Shown piece after piece: positions 38,775-47,461 of a DNA stretch of 64,000 bases. The notes beneath the pieces are model-generated. The model searched no databases and had not been told where the DNA came from. It worked only from the letters and a program-made list of their open reading frames with translations. The first letter of the stretch is position 1; every line of letters starts with the position of its first letter. Source of the DNA: Dactylosporangium fulvum. GTDB lineage: Bacteria; Actinomycetota; Actinomycetes; Mycobacteriales; Micromonosporaceae. A program made the position numbers and the translations under genes. Where the stretch lies: positions 1,264,501 to 1,328,500 of the forward strand of contig NZ_CP073720.1 of the NCBI RefSeq assembly GCF_025137375.1, read 5' to 3'.

Positions 38775-38880
38775 GGTGCCATCTTCGCCGAATCCCTGTC
38801 ACGTTCGGGACGGAACCTACCCGTGGCGGTCCGGGCCGCTTACATTGCCCTGGCTGGATTCATCCTGTACAGGAGCGACA

Positions 38881-41800
38881 GTGTCCGTCGTCGAGACGCG
38901 TATCAGTGTCTGGGAGGCTCTCGCGGGGCGGGCGCCGGGGGTGCCGCTGGGCCCCGCCGACGTCGGCCTCTGGCACGCCGTTGCCGATCGGCTCAATCCC
39001 GCGCGGGCCCGTCCGGTTCTGCGCGAGGGTGTCGAAGCGGTCACGCTCACCTCGGCCCGTGGCGTCGACTACGTGATGCTCCGCTCACCGGACCGTGGTG
39101 AGTCCTCCTACCTGCGGCTCACCCCGGAGGAGTGGCAGCTCGCCCAGGCCATGGACGGCAGCCGCACGGTCGCCCGGCTGGTCGCCGAGTTCGCGCGCAT
39201 CTCCGGCCGGCTCGCTCCGGACCAGGTCACCCGGATCGTCGCGGACCTCGCCGGCAACCGCATGCTCGCCGAGCTGCCGGTCGACGCGTTCCACCGCCTC
39301 CAGCGCGTGCACCGCCGGCCGTGGCCGATCCGCCTCGGCAAGGCGATCCTCGCGACCGCACAGGGCCGGCGGGTCGTGCTGGCCCGGGTCGACCCGGTCG
39401 TCACGTTCCTCTACAAGGCCGGCGGCCGCCTTTTCTTCACCCGCGTCTTCGCGGTGCTCGCCGGCCTCGTCGCGCTCGCCGGACTCGGCGTCTTCGTCTG
39501 GAACTGGTTCCGCGCCGACCAGTCGGTGTTTCTGACCGGCGACTCGTACCTCACCGGCGCCCTCGTGCTGCTCGGCCTCAACGTCTTCGCCCTCGCCTGT
39601 CACGAGCTGGGCCACGCCCTGGGCGCGAAACACGCGGGAAGGCGCGTCCCGGTCGCGGGCTTCCTCGTGTACTTCGGGATCCCCTCCGTCTTCGTCGACA
39701 CCACCGACGTCTGGATGGCCGGCCGCCGCGCCCGCATCGTCACGACCGTCGCCGGCCCGGCCACCGGCCTGATCCTCGCCGGCGCCTGCCAGCTCGCCGG
39801 CCTGTTCTATCCCGAGCTGCAGCCGTGGACGTTCAAGCTCGCCTTCGCGTGGTACCTCAACGCGCTGTTCAACCTCAACCCGTTCATGGCGCTCGACGGC
39901 TACTACCTGCTGATGGACTGGCTGGAGGTGCCGAACCTGCGGGCCCGCGGCCTGGCGTGGGTCGTCGCCCGGCTGCGCCGCCGTCCGCCCCGCTTCGGTG
40001 AGCTCGACCGCGAGGGGCGTCTCGTCGCGTTGTACGGCATGCTCGCCGTCGTCTGGCTCGCGATCGCGGTCAACCTGATGTACCGCGTCTACACCGACCG
40101 CGTCGCGGGTGTCTTCACCGGCCTCTGGCAGTCCGGCTGGCTCGCCCGCCTCCTGCTCGTCGTCATCGTGGCCGGGCTGCTCGCCCCCGTCGTGTACCTC
40201 TGCCTCAGCTGGCTGCGCCGCCGCGCCCGCCGGCTGCGCGCCCGCCTCGGCGAGCGCAAGCTCCTGCGCGACGAGCCCCGCCGGCTGGCGGCACTGCGCA
40301 CGTCCGCCCTCGGCGAGCTTCCGCCGCCCGCGCTGACCCGGCTCGCCGAGGACGCCCGCTGGGTACACCCGCGCACCGGCGAGCAGCTCGTCTTCGCGGG
40401 CTCGGTGCAGCCGGCGGTCTACGTCGTCGTCGACGGCGCCCTGGAGGCCCGCCGTCCGGGGGACCCGACCGGCACGGTCCGTGAGCGGGTCGGTCGGGGT
40501 GGCGTCGTCGGGCTCGCCAACGCGCTCACCGGCGCGCCGGCCGTGCTCGGCTGGCTCACCGCCGGTACCACCCTCCTCGCCATTCCGCCCTCGACCGTCG
40601 CCTCCGCGGTCGGTCCGCTGCCCGGCCCGCCGCCCGTCGAGTGGGCGGAGCTCGAGCAACTCGTGGGGGAGACGCCGGCGCTCGCGTCGCTCAGCCCGGA
40701 CGACCGGCTGGGCGTGCTCAGCCGCGCCCGTCCGATGCAGTTCGCCCCCGGCCAGCCGGTGGTGCTGGACGGCGGCAGCGACGCGGTCGTCGTCGCGTCG
40801 GGCTCGCTGAGCCTGCCCGACGGGGTGCAGCTGCACCGCGGGTCGATGATCGGGCCGTACGGCGACGGCTCGCCCGGACAGGTCGCCACCGCCCGGACAC
40901 CGGCCCGGGCCTGGCTCCTGCCGGCCGTCGCCGGCCTGCCGCTCATCCTCGGGCGAGCCGTGGACGTGGCACCGTCCGGCGGCCGTCGACCGGCGTCGGG
41001 CGCGCACCCGGTGGCCGACTACCCGCCGCTCGCGGCGCCGCCCGGCCCGCCACCGGAGAAGGCCGACGACAGCGTCGACCGCCGCTTCGAGCGCAAGCTG
41101 TGGTGGCTGCTCGTCCTCCTGCTGCTGTTCGCGCTGTTCCTCACCGGCAGCAACCTCTTCGCCGGCCCGGTCTGGGCGGAGATGCCGACCGACCGCGCGC
41201 TGGTCACCGTCACACGCGGCACCGCGAGCGTCCGGATCGGCGGCGTCCAGCGCACGATGCACCGGGACGCCAAGATGTACGTCCAGCTGGGCGACTCGAT
41301 CACCATCGGCGACCGCTCGACGGCGACGCTGACGTTCCGGGGCGGCAGCGTCACGGTCCTCTGCGCCGGCTCCACACTCGACGTCGGTGAGCTGGTCAGC
41401 ACCCCGACGACCCCGATCCGGCCCAACGGCGCGTTCCGGCTCAACGGCGGCAGGATCCTGGCCGACACGACCAGCACGACGACGGCCTTCAAGCCGCTCA
41501 AGCTGGACGTCACCGGCTCGGGCGTGCCGATCGTCACCGACGGCCCGGCCCGGTTCGCGCTGACCGCGGGCGGTGCCCCGGAGGTCGGCAAGGGCGCGGT
41601 GCGCCAGGACGGCGGGTTGCTGCCGGTGGACCCGCAGGCCGACCTCACCTGCGGCGACGGCGTGGCGCTGCCCAAGCCCGGCGGCTCGCCCAGCATGGTG
41701 CCGTCCCCGTCCGACACCCCGTCCGACACCCCGTCGGAGTCCCCGTCCCCGTCTCCGTCGCCGTCCCCGTCCGACTCCGCGTCGGCATCCCCGTCGCCGT

Positions 41801-42267
41801 CGGCGACCCCGACCCGCACCAGGTCCGCGACCCCGACGCGGACGACGGCGGGGCCGACCACCGGGGCGCCCACGACGTCGCCGCCACCGCCGCCGGACAC
41901 CACGCCCCCGACGTTCACCCGGGCGAGCGTCTCGCCGGGCACCATCGCGCAGATCTACAACGGCGGGCCCTGTACCAGCTACGGAACCTCCGTCAACGTC
42001 GCCGTCATCGCCGCCGACGCGCCGAATCCGCCGAGCACCGTGAGCGGAAGCTTCACCTACCAGTACCCGGGGGCGAGGTCTCCGGTCACCGTCACGCTGA
42101 AGCCGTCCGGAACCAGCCTGGTGGGCGGGTTCTCCGCGCCGAGCTATGGCAGCGTGACCAACGCCGGCGGCACCATCCCGGTGGTGATCACGATCCGTGA
42201 CGCCGCCGGCAACACCGCAGTCTCCCGTCACTCGGTCACGCTCGACGCGTGCTACATCATCGGCTAG
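38881..42267 (+). CDS. Multidomain M50 membrane metalloprotease with PqqD-, cNMP- and FecR-like domains
   Basis: An 1128-residue membrane protein. Residues about 60-135 resemble a PqqD-type peptide-recognition winged helix (LTPEEWQLAQAMDGSRTVARL). Residues 184-445 form an M50 site-2 protease core with six or so helices: HELGH at 241-245 and the second metal site NPFMALDGYY (D339). Two cyclic-nucleotide-binding-like domains follow (about 488-580 and 597-690), then a transmembrane helix (738-757), a FecR-like domain (about 772-880), a Ser/Pro/Thr-rich linker (933-1008) and a C-terminal beta domain with C1031 and C1124. GTG 38881 follows AGGAGCGACA. It is the first gene of a set with two tightly following small genes (8 and 25 bp gaps). 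The combination suggests a peptide-processing or export pump; the substrate is not known. Confidence 0.85.
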   Translation: MSVVETRISVWEALAGRAPGVPLGPADVGLWHAVADRLNPARARPVLREGVEAVTLTSARGVDYVMLRSPDRGESSYLRLTPEEWQLAQAMDGSRTVARLVAEFARISGRLAPDQVTRIVADLAGNRMLAELPVDAFHRLQRVHRRPWPIRLGKAILATAQGRRVVLARVDPVVTFLYKAGGRLFFTRVFAVLAGLVALAGLGVFVWNWFRADQSVFLTGDSYLTGALVLLGLNVFALACHELGHALGAKHAGRRVPVAGFLVYFGIPSVFVDTTDVWMAGRRARIVTTVAGPATGLILAGACQLAGLFYPELQPWTFKLAFAWYLNALFNLNPFMALDGYYLLMDWLEVPNLRARGLAWVVARLRRRPPRFGELDREGRLVALYGMLAVVWLAIAVNLMYRVYTDRVAGVFTGLWQSGWLARLLLVVIVAGLLAPVVYLCLSWLRRRARRLRARLGERKLLRDEPRRLAALRTSALGELPPPALTRLAEDARWVHPRTGEQLVFAGSVQPAVYVVVDGALEARRPGDPTGTVRERVGRGGVVGLANALTGAPAVLGWLTAGTTLLAIPPSTVASAVGPLPGPPPVEWAELEQLVGETPALASLSPDDRLGVLSRARPMQFAPGQPVVLDGGSDAVVVASGSLSLPDGVQLHRGSMIGPYGDGSPGQVATARTPARAWLLPAVAGLPLILGRAVDVAPSGGRRPASGAHPVADYPPLAAPPGPPPEKADDSVDRRFERKLWWLLVLLLLFALFLTGSNLFAGPVWAEMPTDRALVTVTRGTASVRIGGVQRTMHRDAKMYVQLGDSITIGDRSTATLTFRGGSVTVLCAGSTLDVGELVSTPTTPIRPNGAFRLNGGRILADTTSTTTAFKPLKLDVTGSGVPIVTDGPARFALTAGGAPEVGKGAVRQDGGLLPVDPQADLTCGDGVALPKPGGSPSMVPSPSDTPSDTPSESPSPSPSPSPSDSASASPSPSATPTRTRSATPTRTTAGPTTGAPTTSPPPPPDTTPPTFTRASVSPGTIAQIYNGGPCTSYGTSVNVAVIAADAPNPPSTVSGSFTYQYPGARSPVTVTLKPSGTSLVGGFSAPSYGSVTNAGGTIPVVITIRDAAGNTAVSRHSVTLDACYIIG

Positions 42268-42275
42268 GAGTCACT

Positions 42276-42491
42276 GTGCTTTGTTGGTTCTGCGCCAAGG
42301 CGGCGCGGGGGGCGTGCCGGTTCTGCGGCCGAGGGCTGTGCGAGGACCACGCGAAATTCGGCCCCTACCTGCTGGAGGTGCACCGGTCGCAGCGCCGCGA
42401 CCGGGCCGAGGGCCTTGTCGTGGAGGACGCGGTGCAGTGCGGGACCTGCCGGCCGCGGCCACAGCCGGTGCCGATGCCCGAGCTCGACTGA
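42276..42491 (+). CDS. Small Cys/His-rich zinc-binding protein
   Basis: A 71-residue protein with a CxxC (C3, C6), a second CxxC (C14, C17), C22 and H25, and a last CxxC-like CGTC near the end: a B-box or FYVE-like zinc fold (CRFCGRGLCEDH). GTG 42276 follows TAGGAG. It lies 8 bp after the M50 protease gene and 25 bp before the leader-type protein gene, so the three are surely one operon. No family recognised; a partner or adaptor role is inference. Confidence 0.8.
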   Translation: MLCWFCAKAARGACRFCGRGLCEDHAKFGPYLLEVHRSQRRDRAEGLVVEDAVQCGTCRPRPQPVPMPELD

Positions 42492-42516
42492 ACCGATCTC
42501 ACTGGGAGAGTTTCCG

Positions 42517-43581
42517 ATGTCCGACTTCGACGACGTGCTCGAGCGCCTGCTGACCGACCCGGGCTTCAAGGCGCGGCTCGCGGCCGACCCGGCGTCCGCG
42601 CTGGACGGCTACCGCCTCTCCGCGGAGGAGTTGGAGGTGCTCGGTGCGCAGGTGGGCTTCGACCCCGGCGCGCAGTCGCGGGTCGAGCAGCGCACCAGCA
42701 AGGCGAGCATGTTCGGCCTGTTCTCCTCGCTGGGGGCCGACATCGGTGACGTCGTCGGCGGACACGGACCCGGCCACGGCCTGGGCGGCGCGGTGGGCGT
42801 CGCCGGCCAGCACGCCGAGCACGTCGCCGAGCAGGCGGGCGGCGGTCGCCACCCGGCGGCCGCCTTCGGCGCAGCCCCTTCACCGGGCGACAGTGAACAT
42901 GGTCTCGGCCGGCACCTGGGGGCCGTGGAAGACGCGCAGGGCGGTCGTCACGCGGTGTCGGGCCAGGGCGAGGTCCGAGCCGAGGCCGGACCCGGTGGGG
43001 TGTACGCATCGGCCGGCGGCACAACGGCATACACCTCGGGCGGCGCCGCGTTCGCCTCCGCGCAGCCCGACAGCGCCAACTTCGGCGAGGCGCCGCCCGA
43101 CAGCGCGGGCTTCGGCGAGGCGCCGCCCGACAGCGCGGGCTTCGGCGAGGCGCCGCCCGGCAGTGCCGGCTTCGGTGAGGCGCAGCCCGAGGCCGCTCCG
43201 GCGGGCGACCACGGGCCCGATGGCATCGCGGAGGCGGTCAACCGGGGCACGGTCTACCGCTCCGGCTCGTACGACTCGGGGCTGGCCGGCATGATCGGCA
43301 ACGACGTGCAGCCGCAGGCACCCACCGACGGGTACCACACCCGCGTCGACTGGGACGGCGACGGCAAGTGGGACCGGCACACATACGTCGAGCGCCCCGA
43401 CGGCGGCGTCGACATCGTGGTCGACGCCGACGGTGACGGCCGGCCGGAGTTCATCGGGCACGACACCGACCGCGACGGCCTGATCAACTCCGCCGACGTG
43501 GACACCAACCGTGACGGCGTCATGGACGCACGGTACGAGGATCTCAACGGCGACGGCTGGCTCGACCGCCGTACCCGCTGA
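42517..43581 (+). CDS. RiPP/NHLP-like leader protein with decapeptide and calcium-binding-like repeats
   Basis: A 354-residue protein. Residues 1-46 (DVLERLLTDPGFKARLAADP, then ALDGYRLSAEEL) look like the Nif11/NHLP or Os1348-type leader of ribosomally made peptides, and also like IniB N-termini. A Gly/His/Ala-rich middle follows, then four perfect-register decapeptides (SAGFGEAPPD type, about 185-228), and at 278-354 five Asp-rich loops (DWDGDGKWD, DADGDGRPE, DTDRDGLIN, DTNRDGVMD, DLNGDGWLD) like dockerin/EF-hand or thrombospondin type 3 calcium sites. No signal peptide or helix anchors it. Its place behind an M50 protease with a PqqD-like domain makes it the likely substrate (inference). 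Confidence 0.78.
   Translation: MSDFDDVLERLLTDPGFKARLAADPASALDGYRLSAEELEVLGAQVGFDPGAQSRVEQRTSKASMFGLFSSLGADIGDVVGGHGPGHGLGGAVGVAGQHAEHVAEQAGGGRHPAAAFGAAPSPGDSEHGLGRHLGAVEDAQGGRHAVSGQGEVRAEAGPGGVYASAGGTTAYTSGGAAFASAQPDSANFGEAPPDSAGFGEAPPDSAGFGEAPPGSAGFGEAQPEAAPAGDHGPDGIAEAVNRGTVYRSGSYDSGLAGMIGNDVQPQAPTDGYHTRVDWDGDGKWDRHTYVERPDGGVDIVVDADGDGRPEFIGHDTDRDGLINSADVDTNRDGVMDARYEDLNGDGWLDRRTR
43081..43190 (+). repeat. 30-bp in-frame tandem repeat, 4 copies
   Basis: TTCGGCGAGGCGCCGCCCGA recurs at 43081, 43111, 43141 and (diverged) 43171, an exact 30-bp period within the leader-type protein gene, encoding ten-residue repeats. Copies 1-2 are almost identical, suggesting recent expansion. Confidence 0.9.
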
Positions 43582-43639
43582 AGCTTCGCCTGGTGGACAT
43601 CAACGTTTCTCAAAGTATTGCCATGCGTCGCGTCTACTG

Positions 43640-44890
43640 ATGCGCATGGATGAACACACGCATCAGCACGGCCTCGGCCGGCGTGGAATGCTCGCCGGCG
43701 CGGGCGGCCTCCTGCTCCTCGCGGCCGCGCCCGGCCGGGCGAACGCGGCCGAGACGCTGCGGGCCGAGACCGCCACGGCGGCCACCGTCGGTGCCACCTC
43801 CCTCGCCGGGGCGTCGCGCGCCTCGGCGATCACCCAGGGCACGACGCTGGTCCACGCCGACATGCACAACCACACCGTGATGTCCGACGGCGACGGCGAT
43901 CCGAACCTCGCCTTCGCCTCGATGCGCTCCGCCGGCCTCGACGTCGCCGCGCTGACCGACCACACCACACTCTTCTCGATCAACGGCCTGTCGCGGTCGG
44001 AGTGGGACCGGACCGGCACGCTGGCCAACGCCGCCGACGACCCGGGCCGCTACACCGCCATCCGCGGGTTCGAGTGGTCGCACCCGCTGCTCGGCCACGT
44101 CAACGTCTGGGGCACGACCAACTTCACCGATCTCGGCGGCTCCAGCAACATGGGCGGCCTGTACAACTGGATCATCGCCAACGGCGGCATCGCGAGTTTC
44201 AACCACCCGGGACGCGAGGCCGCACGGTTCGGCAACTTCTCGTACAACGCCCCGGCCCGCGACGCGATGGTCAGCCTGGAGATGTTCAACCGCGGCGACG
44301 ACTACCTGTTCGACGGCTGGAGCGAGGGCCGCACCAGCGCCCTGAACGCCTGCCTCAACGCCGGTTGGCGCACGGGTCTGAGCGGCGTCTCGGACGAGCA
44401 CGGCACCGACTGGGGCTTCCCCGAGGGCAAGGGCCGGATGGGCCTGTGGGTCACCGAGAACACCCGGGCCGCCGTCTTCGAGGCCATGCGCGCCCGCCGC
44501 TTCTTCGCGACCCGCGTGTCGGGCCTGCGGGTGGACGCGACGGCCACGACCCCGGCCGGCGCGACGGTGCGCATGGGCGGCGTCCTGCCGCTGACGCGCG
44601 GCGACGTCACGTTTCGGGTCGACGTCAACCGGGGCCCGGAGTGGGACGGCAAGCCCCTGCGGATTCAGGTCCTGCGCCCGGGGAGCAACGCGCCGACGGT
44701 ACCGCTGGTGGTGGACACGGTCGCGAACCAGGTGGTGACGTTTACACTGCCGCTCGACGTGGCGGCCGGCAACTGGGTCGTCCTGCGCGTCTCCGACCCG
44801 ACGCAGGCCAACCCGAGCCCGGGCCCGAACGCACACCCGTGCAACGACTTCGGCGTGGCCTACACCAGCCCGTGGTGGCTCCAGCCGTAA
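43640..44890 (+). CDS. Tat-exported PHP-domain (CehA/McbA-type) phosphoesterase-like protein
   Basis: A 416-residue protein. A twin-arginine signal is seen (GLGRRGMLAGAGGLLLLAAA, cleavage near residue 32). The PHP metal-dependent domain has HADMHNHTVMSDG, ALTDHTT, RGFEWSHPLLGHVNVW, FNHPGREA and SGVSDEHGTDW, supplying the His/Asp metal ligands. It would act outside the cell after folding with metals in the cytoplasm. A beta domain ends the protein. Starts ATG 43640 or 43646; no ribosome site is visible, and TACTGA at the start suggests leaderless mRNA. It lies 58 bp after the leader-type gene. Confidence 0.85.
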   Translation: MRMDEHTHQHGLGRRGMLAGAGGLLLLAAAPGRANAAETLRAETATAATVGATSLAGASRASAITQGTTLVHADMHNHTVMSDGDGDPNLAFASMRSAGLDVAALTDHTTLFSINGLSRSEWDRTGTLANAADDPGRYTAIRGFEWSHPLLGHVNVWGTTNFTDLGGSSNMGGLYNWIIANGGIASFNHPGREAARFGNFSYNAPARDAMVSLEMFNRGDDYLFDGWSEGRTSALNACLNAGWRTGLSGVSDEHGTDWGFPEGKGRMGLWVTENTRAAVFEAMRARRFFATRVSGLRVDATATTPAGATVRMGGVLPLTRGDVTFRVDVNRGPEWDGKPLRIQVLRPGSNAPTVPLVVDTVANQVVTFTLPLDVAAGNWVVLRVSDPTQANPSPGPNAHPCNDFGVAYTSPWWLQP

Positions 44891-44986
44891 GGATCCCGGC
44901 TGACCGGTCGTGGCACGTTTCGGGGAGTGGGACTTGTCGTGCGGCGCCTAACGTTCTAGAGGTAGCCGAACCGACCGGGAGAAGTC

Positions 44987-45334
44987 ATGAGCGACTTTGA
45001 GATCGACTGGGGCGAGGACGGCCTCCACGTCGACCACGACGGTGGAGTCGACCATGCCTTCGCCGATCACCAGTATGAGGATCACCATGGAGGATTCGAC
45101 GGTACCGACGGTGCCGACGACCTCACCGACATCGAAACCGTCGACGCCGTCGAAGGGGATCCCGGCGACGAGCCCCTGCACCTCGACGACCTGGACCTGC
45201 CCGACTGGCAACTCGACCCCGACTTCACCGACGGACAGTTCGACCTCGTCGGTGCCGATCCGCACGAAGACGACCTTTGGTCGCAGTTCATGACGGACAT
45301 GCACGAAGAGATCAATCCGTACGCGGCCAACTGA
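44987..45334 (+). CDS. Highly acidic protein without Lys or Arg
   Basis: A 115-residue protein containing 37 Asp/Glu, many His and no Lys or Arg at all, so its predicted isoelectric point is extremely low. It begins MSDFEIDWGEDG (the leader-type protein at 42517 also begins MSDF) and has short hydrophobic-aromatic motifs spaced through it (DLPDWQLDPDF, DDLWSQFM). ATG 44987 follows GGGAGAAG. It could bind metal or calcium, or be a peptide precursor; I recognise no family. It ends 4 bp before the convergent GGDEF-EAL gene. Confidence 0.75.
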   Translation: MSDFEIDWGEDGLHVDHDGGVDHAFADHQYEDHHGGFDGTDGADDLTDIETVDAVEGDPGDEPLHLDDLDLPDWQLDPDFTDGQFDLVGADPHEDDLWSQFMTDMHEEINPYAAN

Positions 45335-45338
45335 GCGG

Positions 45339-47450
45339 TCAGAACTTGAGGGCGGCGGCGGGGCCGGGACTCGCGTAGTACCAGCCCTGCGCGGTGTCGC
45401 AGCCGAGGGCCTGGAGGCGGCTGGCCTGCTCCGCCGTCTCCACGCCTTCGGCCGTGACGCTCAGCTTCAGGGTGTGCGCCAGCCCGATCACCGCGGCCAC
45501 GATCTGCTCGTCGACCGGGTCCGGCCGTTCCGGCGGGCGCAGCCCGGCGACGAACGAGCCGGCCAGCTTCAGGCTGTGGACCGGCAGGTTCCGCAGGTAT
45601 GCGAAGTTGGAGTAGCCGGTGCCGAAGTCGTCGATGGCGATGCGCGGGCCCAGGTCCGCCAGCGCGTTGAGCGCCTCGATCGGCTCGCCGCCGGCGCCCA
45701 TGATCGCGCTTTCGGTGAGCTCCAGCTGGAGCCGCTCCGGGGCCAGGCCGGTCTGCTCCAGGATCGTCCGCACGTCCCGGACGATCGTGCGGTCCCGCAG
45801 CTGCCGCACCGCCAGGTTGACGCTCATCAGCGGCGCCTTGTCCTTGACGGTCCGGTGCCATTCGGCGGCCTGGCGGCAGGCCTCGTGCAGCACCCAGCGC
45901 CCCAGCGGCACGATGAGCCCGGTCTCCTCGGCCATGCCGATGAACGTGTCGGGGCCGAGCACCCCGAAGCGGGGATGCCGCCAGCGGACCAGCGCCTCGA
46001 CGCCCATGATGCGGGCGTCGCTGAGCCGGACGAGGGGCTGGTACTCGACGAAGAACTCCCGCCGCTCCAGCGCCGCCGGCATGCTCGCGGACAGCTCATA
46101 CCGCGTCACCTCGCGTGCGTGCCGCTCGGCGTCGAACAGGGCGAGGCGGTTGCGGCCGTCGGCCTTGGCCCAGTAGAGGGTGGTGTCGGCGGCCTTCATC
46201 AGCTCGCCCGTGCTGGTGCCGCGCAGCGGCTGCTCGACCACGCCGATGCTCGCCGAGATGCTGATCTCGTGGCCGCCGACGTGGACCGGCGCGCGGACCG
46301 TGTCGAGCGCCTTCTCCGCGACGGTGACGACGTCCTCGGTGCTGGCGGAGCCTTCGATCAGCACGACGAACTCGTCGCCGCCCATCCGCGCGACGAGTTG
46401 GCCCTCACCGTTGATCGAGCGGGCCAGCCGGCGGGCGACGGTCTGCAGCAGTTGGTCACCGACGTCGTGGCCGAGCGTGTCGTTGATGACCTTGAAGCCG
46501 TCGACGTCGAGGTAGCAGACGCCGACGCGGGCGTCGCCGTTTTCGTCGGCGCCGGCCAGCATGGCGTCGAGCCGGTCGAAGAACAGCGTGCGGTTGGGCA
46601 GTTGGGTCAGGGGATCGTGGAGCGCCTGGTGCCGCAGGCGGACCTGGAGGAGATACCGCTCGGTGATGTCCTCGAACATCGCGACGAGCCACTTCGGCCG
46701 GTCTTCCTCGTCGCGGATGACCGATGCCACCAGATCGGTCCAGACCCGGTGCCCGTCCTTGTGCACATACGGCTTCTCGATGCGGAACTGGTCCTGCTGA
46801 CCGACCAGCAGGTCGTTGAACATCGCGGCCGCGGACGGCGGGTCCTCGGGCAGCACGAAGTCCTCGAACGACATGGCGAGCAGCTCGTCGGCGGTGTAGC
46901 CGAGCATGTCGCACAGCGCCTGGTTGACCTCGACGACCTGGCCGTCGACGGTGCTGACACTCATGCCGATCGCCGCGCCGGCGAAGATCGCGCGGAACCG
47001 CGCGTCGCTGACCCGCCGGCCCTCCTCGGCCCGGGCCTGCGACCACAGCGCCGCGGTGCGGATCTCCTCCTGCTCGTCGAGCACCCGGTCGCGCAGCGCC
47101 AGCGCGTAGCCGGCCGCGAGCGCGCCTTGGATCTGGGCGATTCGCTTGGCCGGCGCGTTGCCGAACTGCTCGCTGAGCACCGCCATGGTGCGCTCCAGCG
47201 TCATCGGCTCGGTGAAGTGCGCGGCAACCAGGGTCGAGCCGACCTCGCGCACGTCGGCCGGGTCGAAGACCTCGGACGTCAGCGCGTGGATCAGCCGGGT
47301 CGACAGGCTGGTCAGGAAGTCCTGGACCTCGAGACCGTTCATCGACACGTAGCTGGTGCCGGCGACGGCCAGCGACCAGGCGCGCGCGAGTCGTTCGGCT
47401 GCGCGGTGCGGGCGGTCCCACGAGGTCGGCGTGGAGCTGAGGGCGGTCAT
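45339..47450 (-). CDS. PAS-GGDEF-EAL cyclic-di-GMP enzyme
   Basis: A 703-residue cytoplasmic protein: an N-terminal helical region (1-150), PAS/PAC (about 150-275, FRAIFAGAAIGMS), a GGDEF domain with intact ARMGGDEFVVL and an EAL domain with GVEALVRWRHP and IDDFGTGYSN. Both cyclase and phosphodiesterase motifs are complete, so it may make and break cyclic di-GMP, which controls development in actinomycetes. ATG 47450 was chosen; it lies 11 bp after the methyltransferase stop, suggesting an operon. Confidence 0.92.
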   Translation of the reverse strand: MTALSSTPTSWDRPHRAAERLARAWSLAVAGTSYVSMNGLEVQDFLTSLSTRLIHALTSEVFDPADVREVGSTLVAAHFTEPMTLERTMAVLSEQFGNAPAKRIAQIQGALAAGYALALRDRVLDEQEEIRTAALWSQARAEEGRRVSDARFRAIFAGAAIGMSVSTVDGQVVEVNQALCDMLGYTADELLAMSFEDFVLPEDPPSAAAMFNDLLVGQQDQFRIEKPYVHKDGHRVWTDLVASVIRDEEDRPKWLVAMFEDITERYLLQVRLRHQALHDPLTQLPNRTLFFDRLDAMLAGADENGDARVGVCYLDVDGFKVINDTLGHDVGDQLLQTVARRLARSINGEGQLVARMGGDEFVVLIEGSASTEDVVTVAEKALDTVRAPVHVGGHEISISASIGVVEQPLRGTSTGELMKAADTTLYWAKADGRNRLALFDAERHAREVTRYELSASMPAALERREFFVEYQPLVRLSDARIMGVEALVRWRHPRFGVLGPDTFIGMAEETGLIVPLGRWVLHEACRQAAEWHRTVKDKAPLMSVNLAVRQLRDRTIVRDVRTILEQTGLAPERLQLELTESAIMGAGGEPIEALNALADLGPRIAIDDFGTGYSNFAYLRNLPVHSLKLAGSFVAGLRPPERPDPVDEQIVAAVIGLAHTLKLSVTAEGVETAEQASRLQALGCDTAQGWYYASPGPAAALKF

Positions 47451-47461
47451 GGTGGCCGGCG

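Noticed and set aside
39085..42231. 1048-codon open frame on the minus strand
   Set aside because: It is the shadow of the M50 protease gene: Arg/Gly/Asp/Val-rich, with no domain, and the plus strand has clear motifs and a ribosome site.
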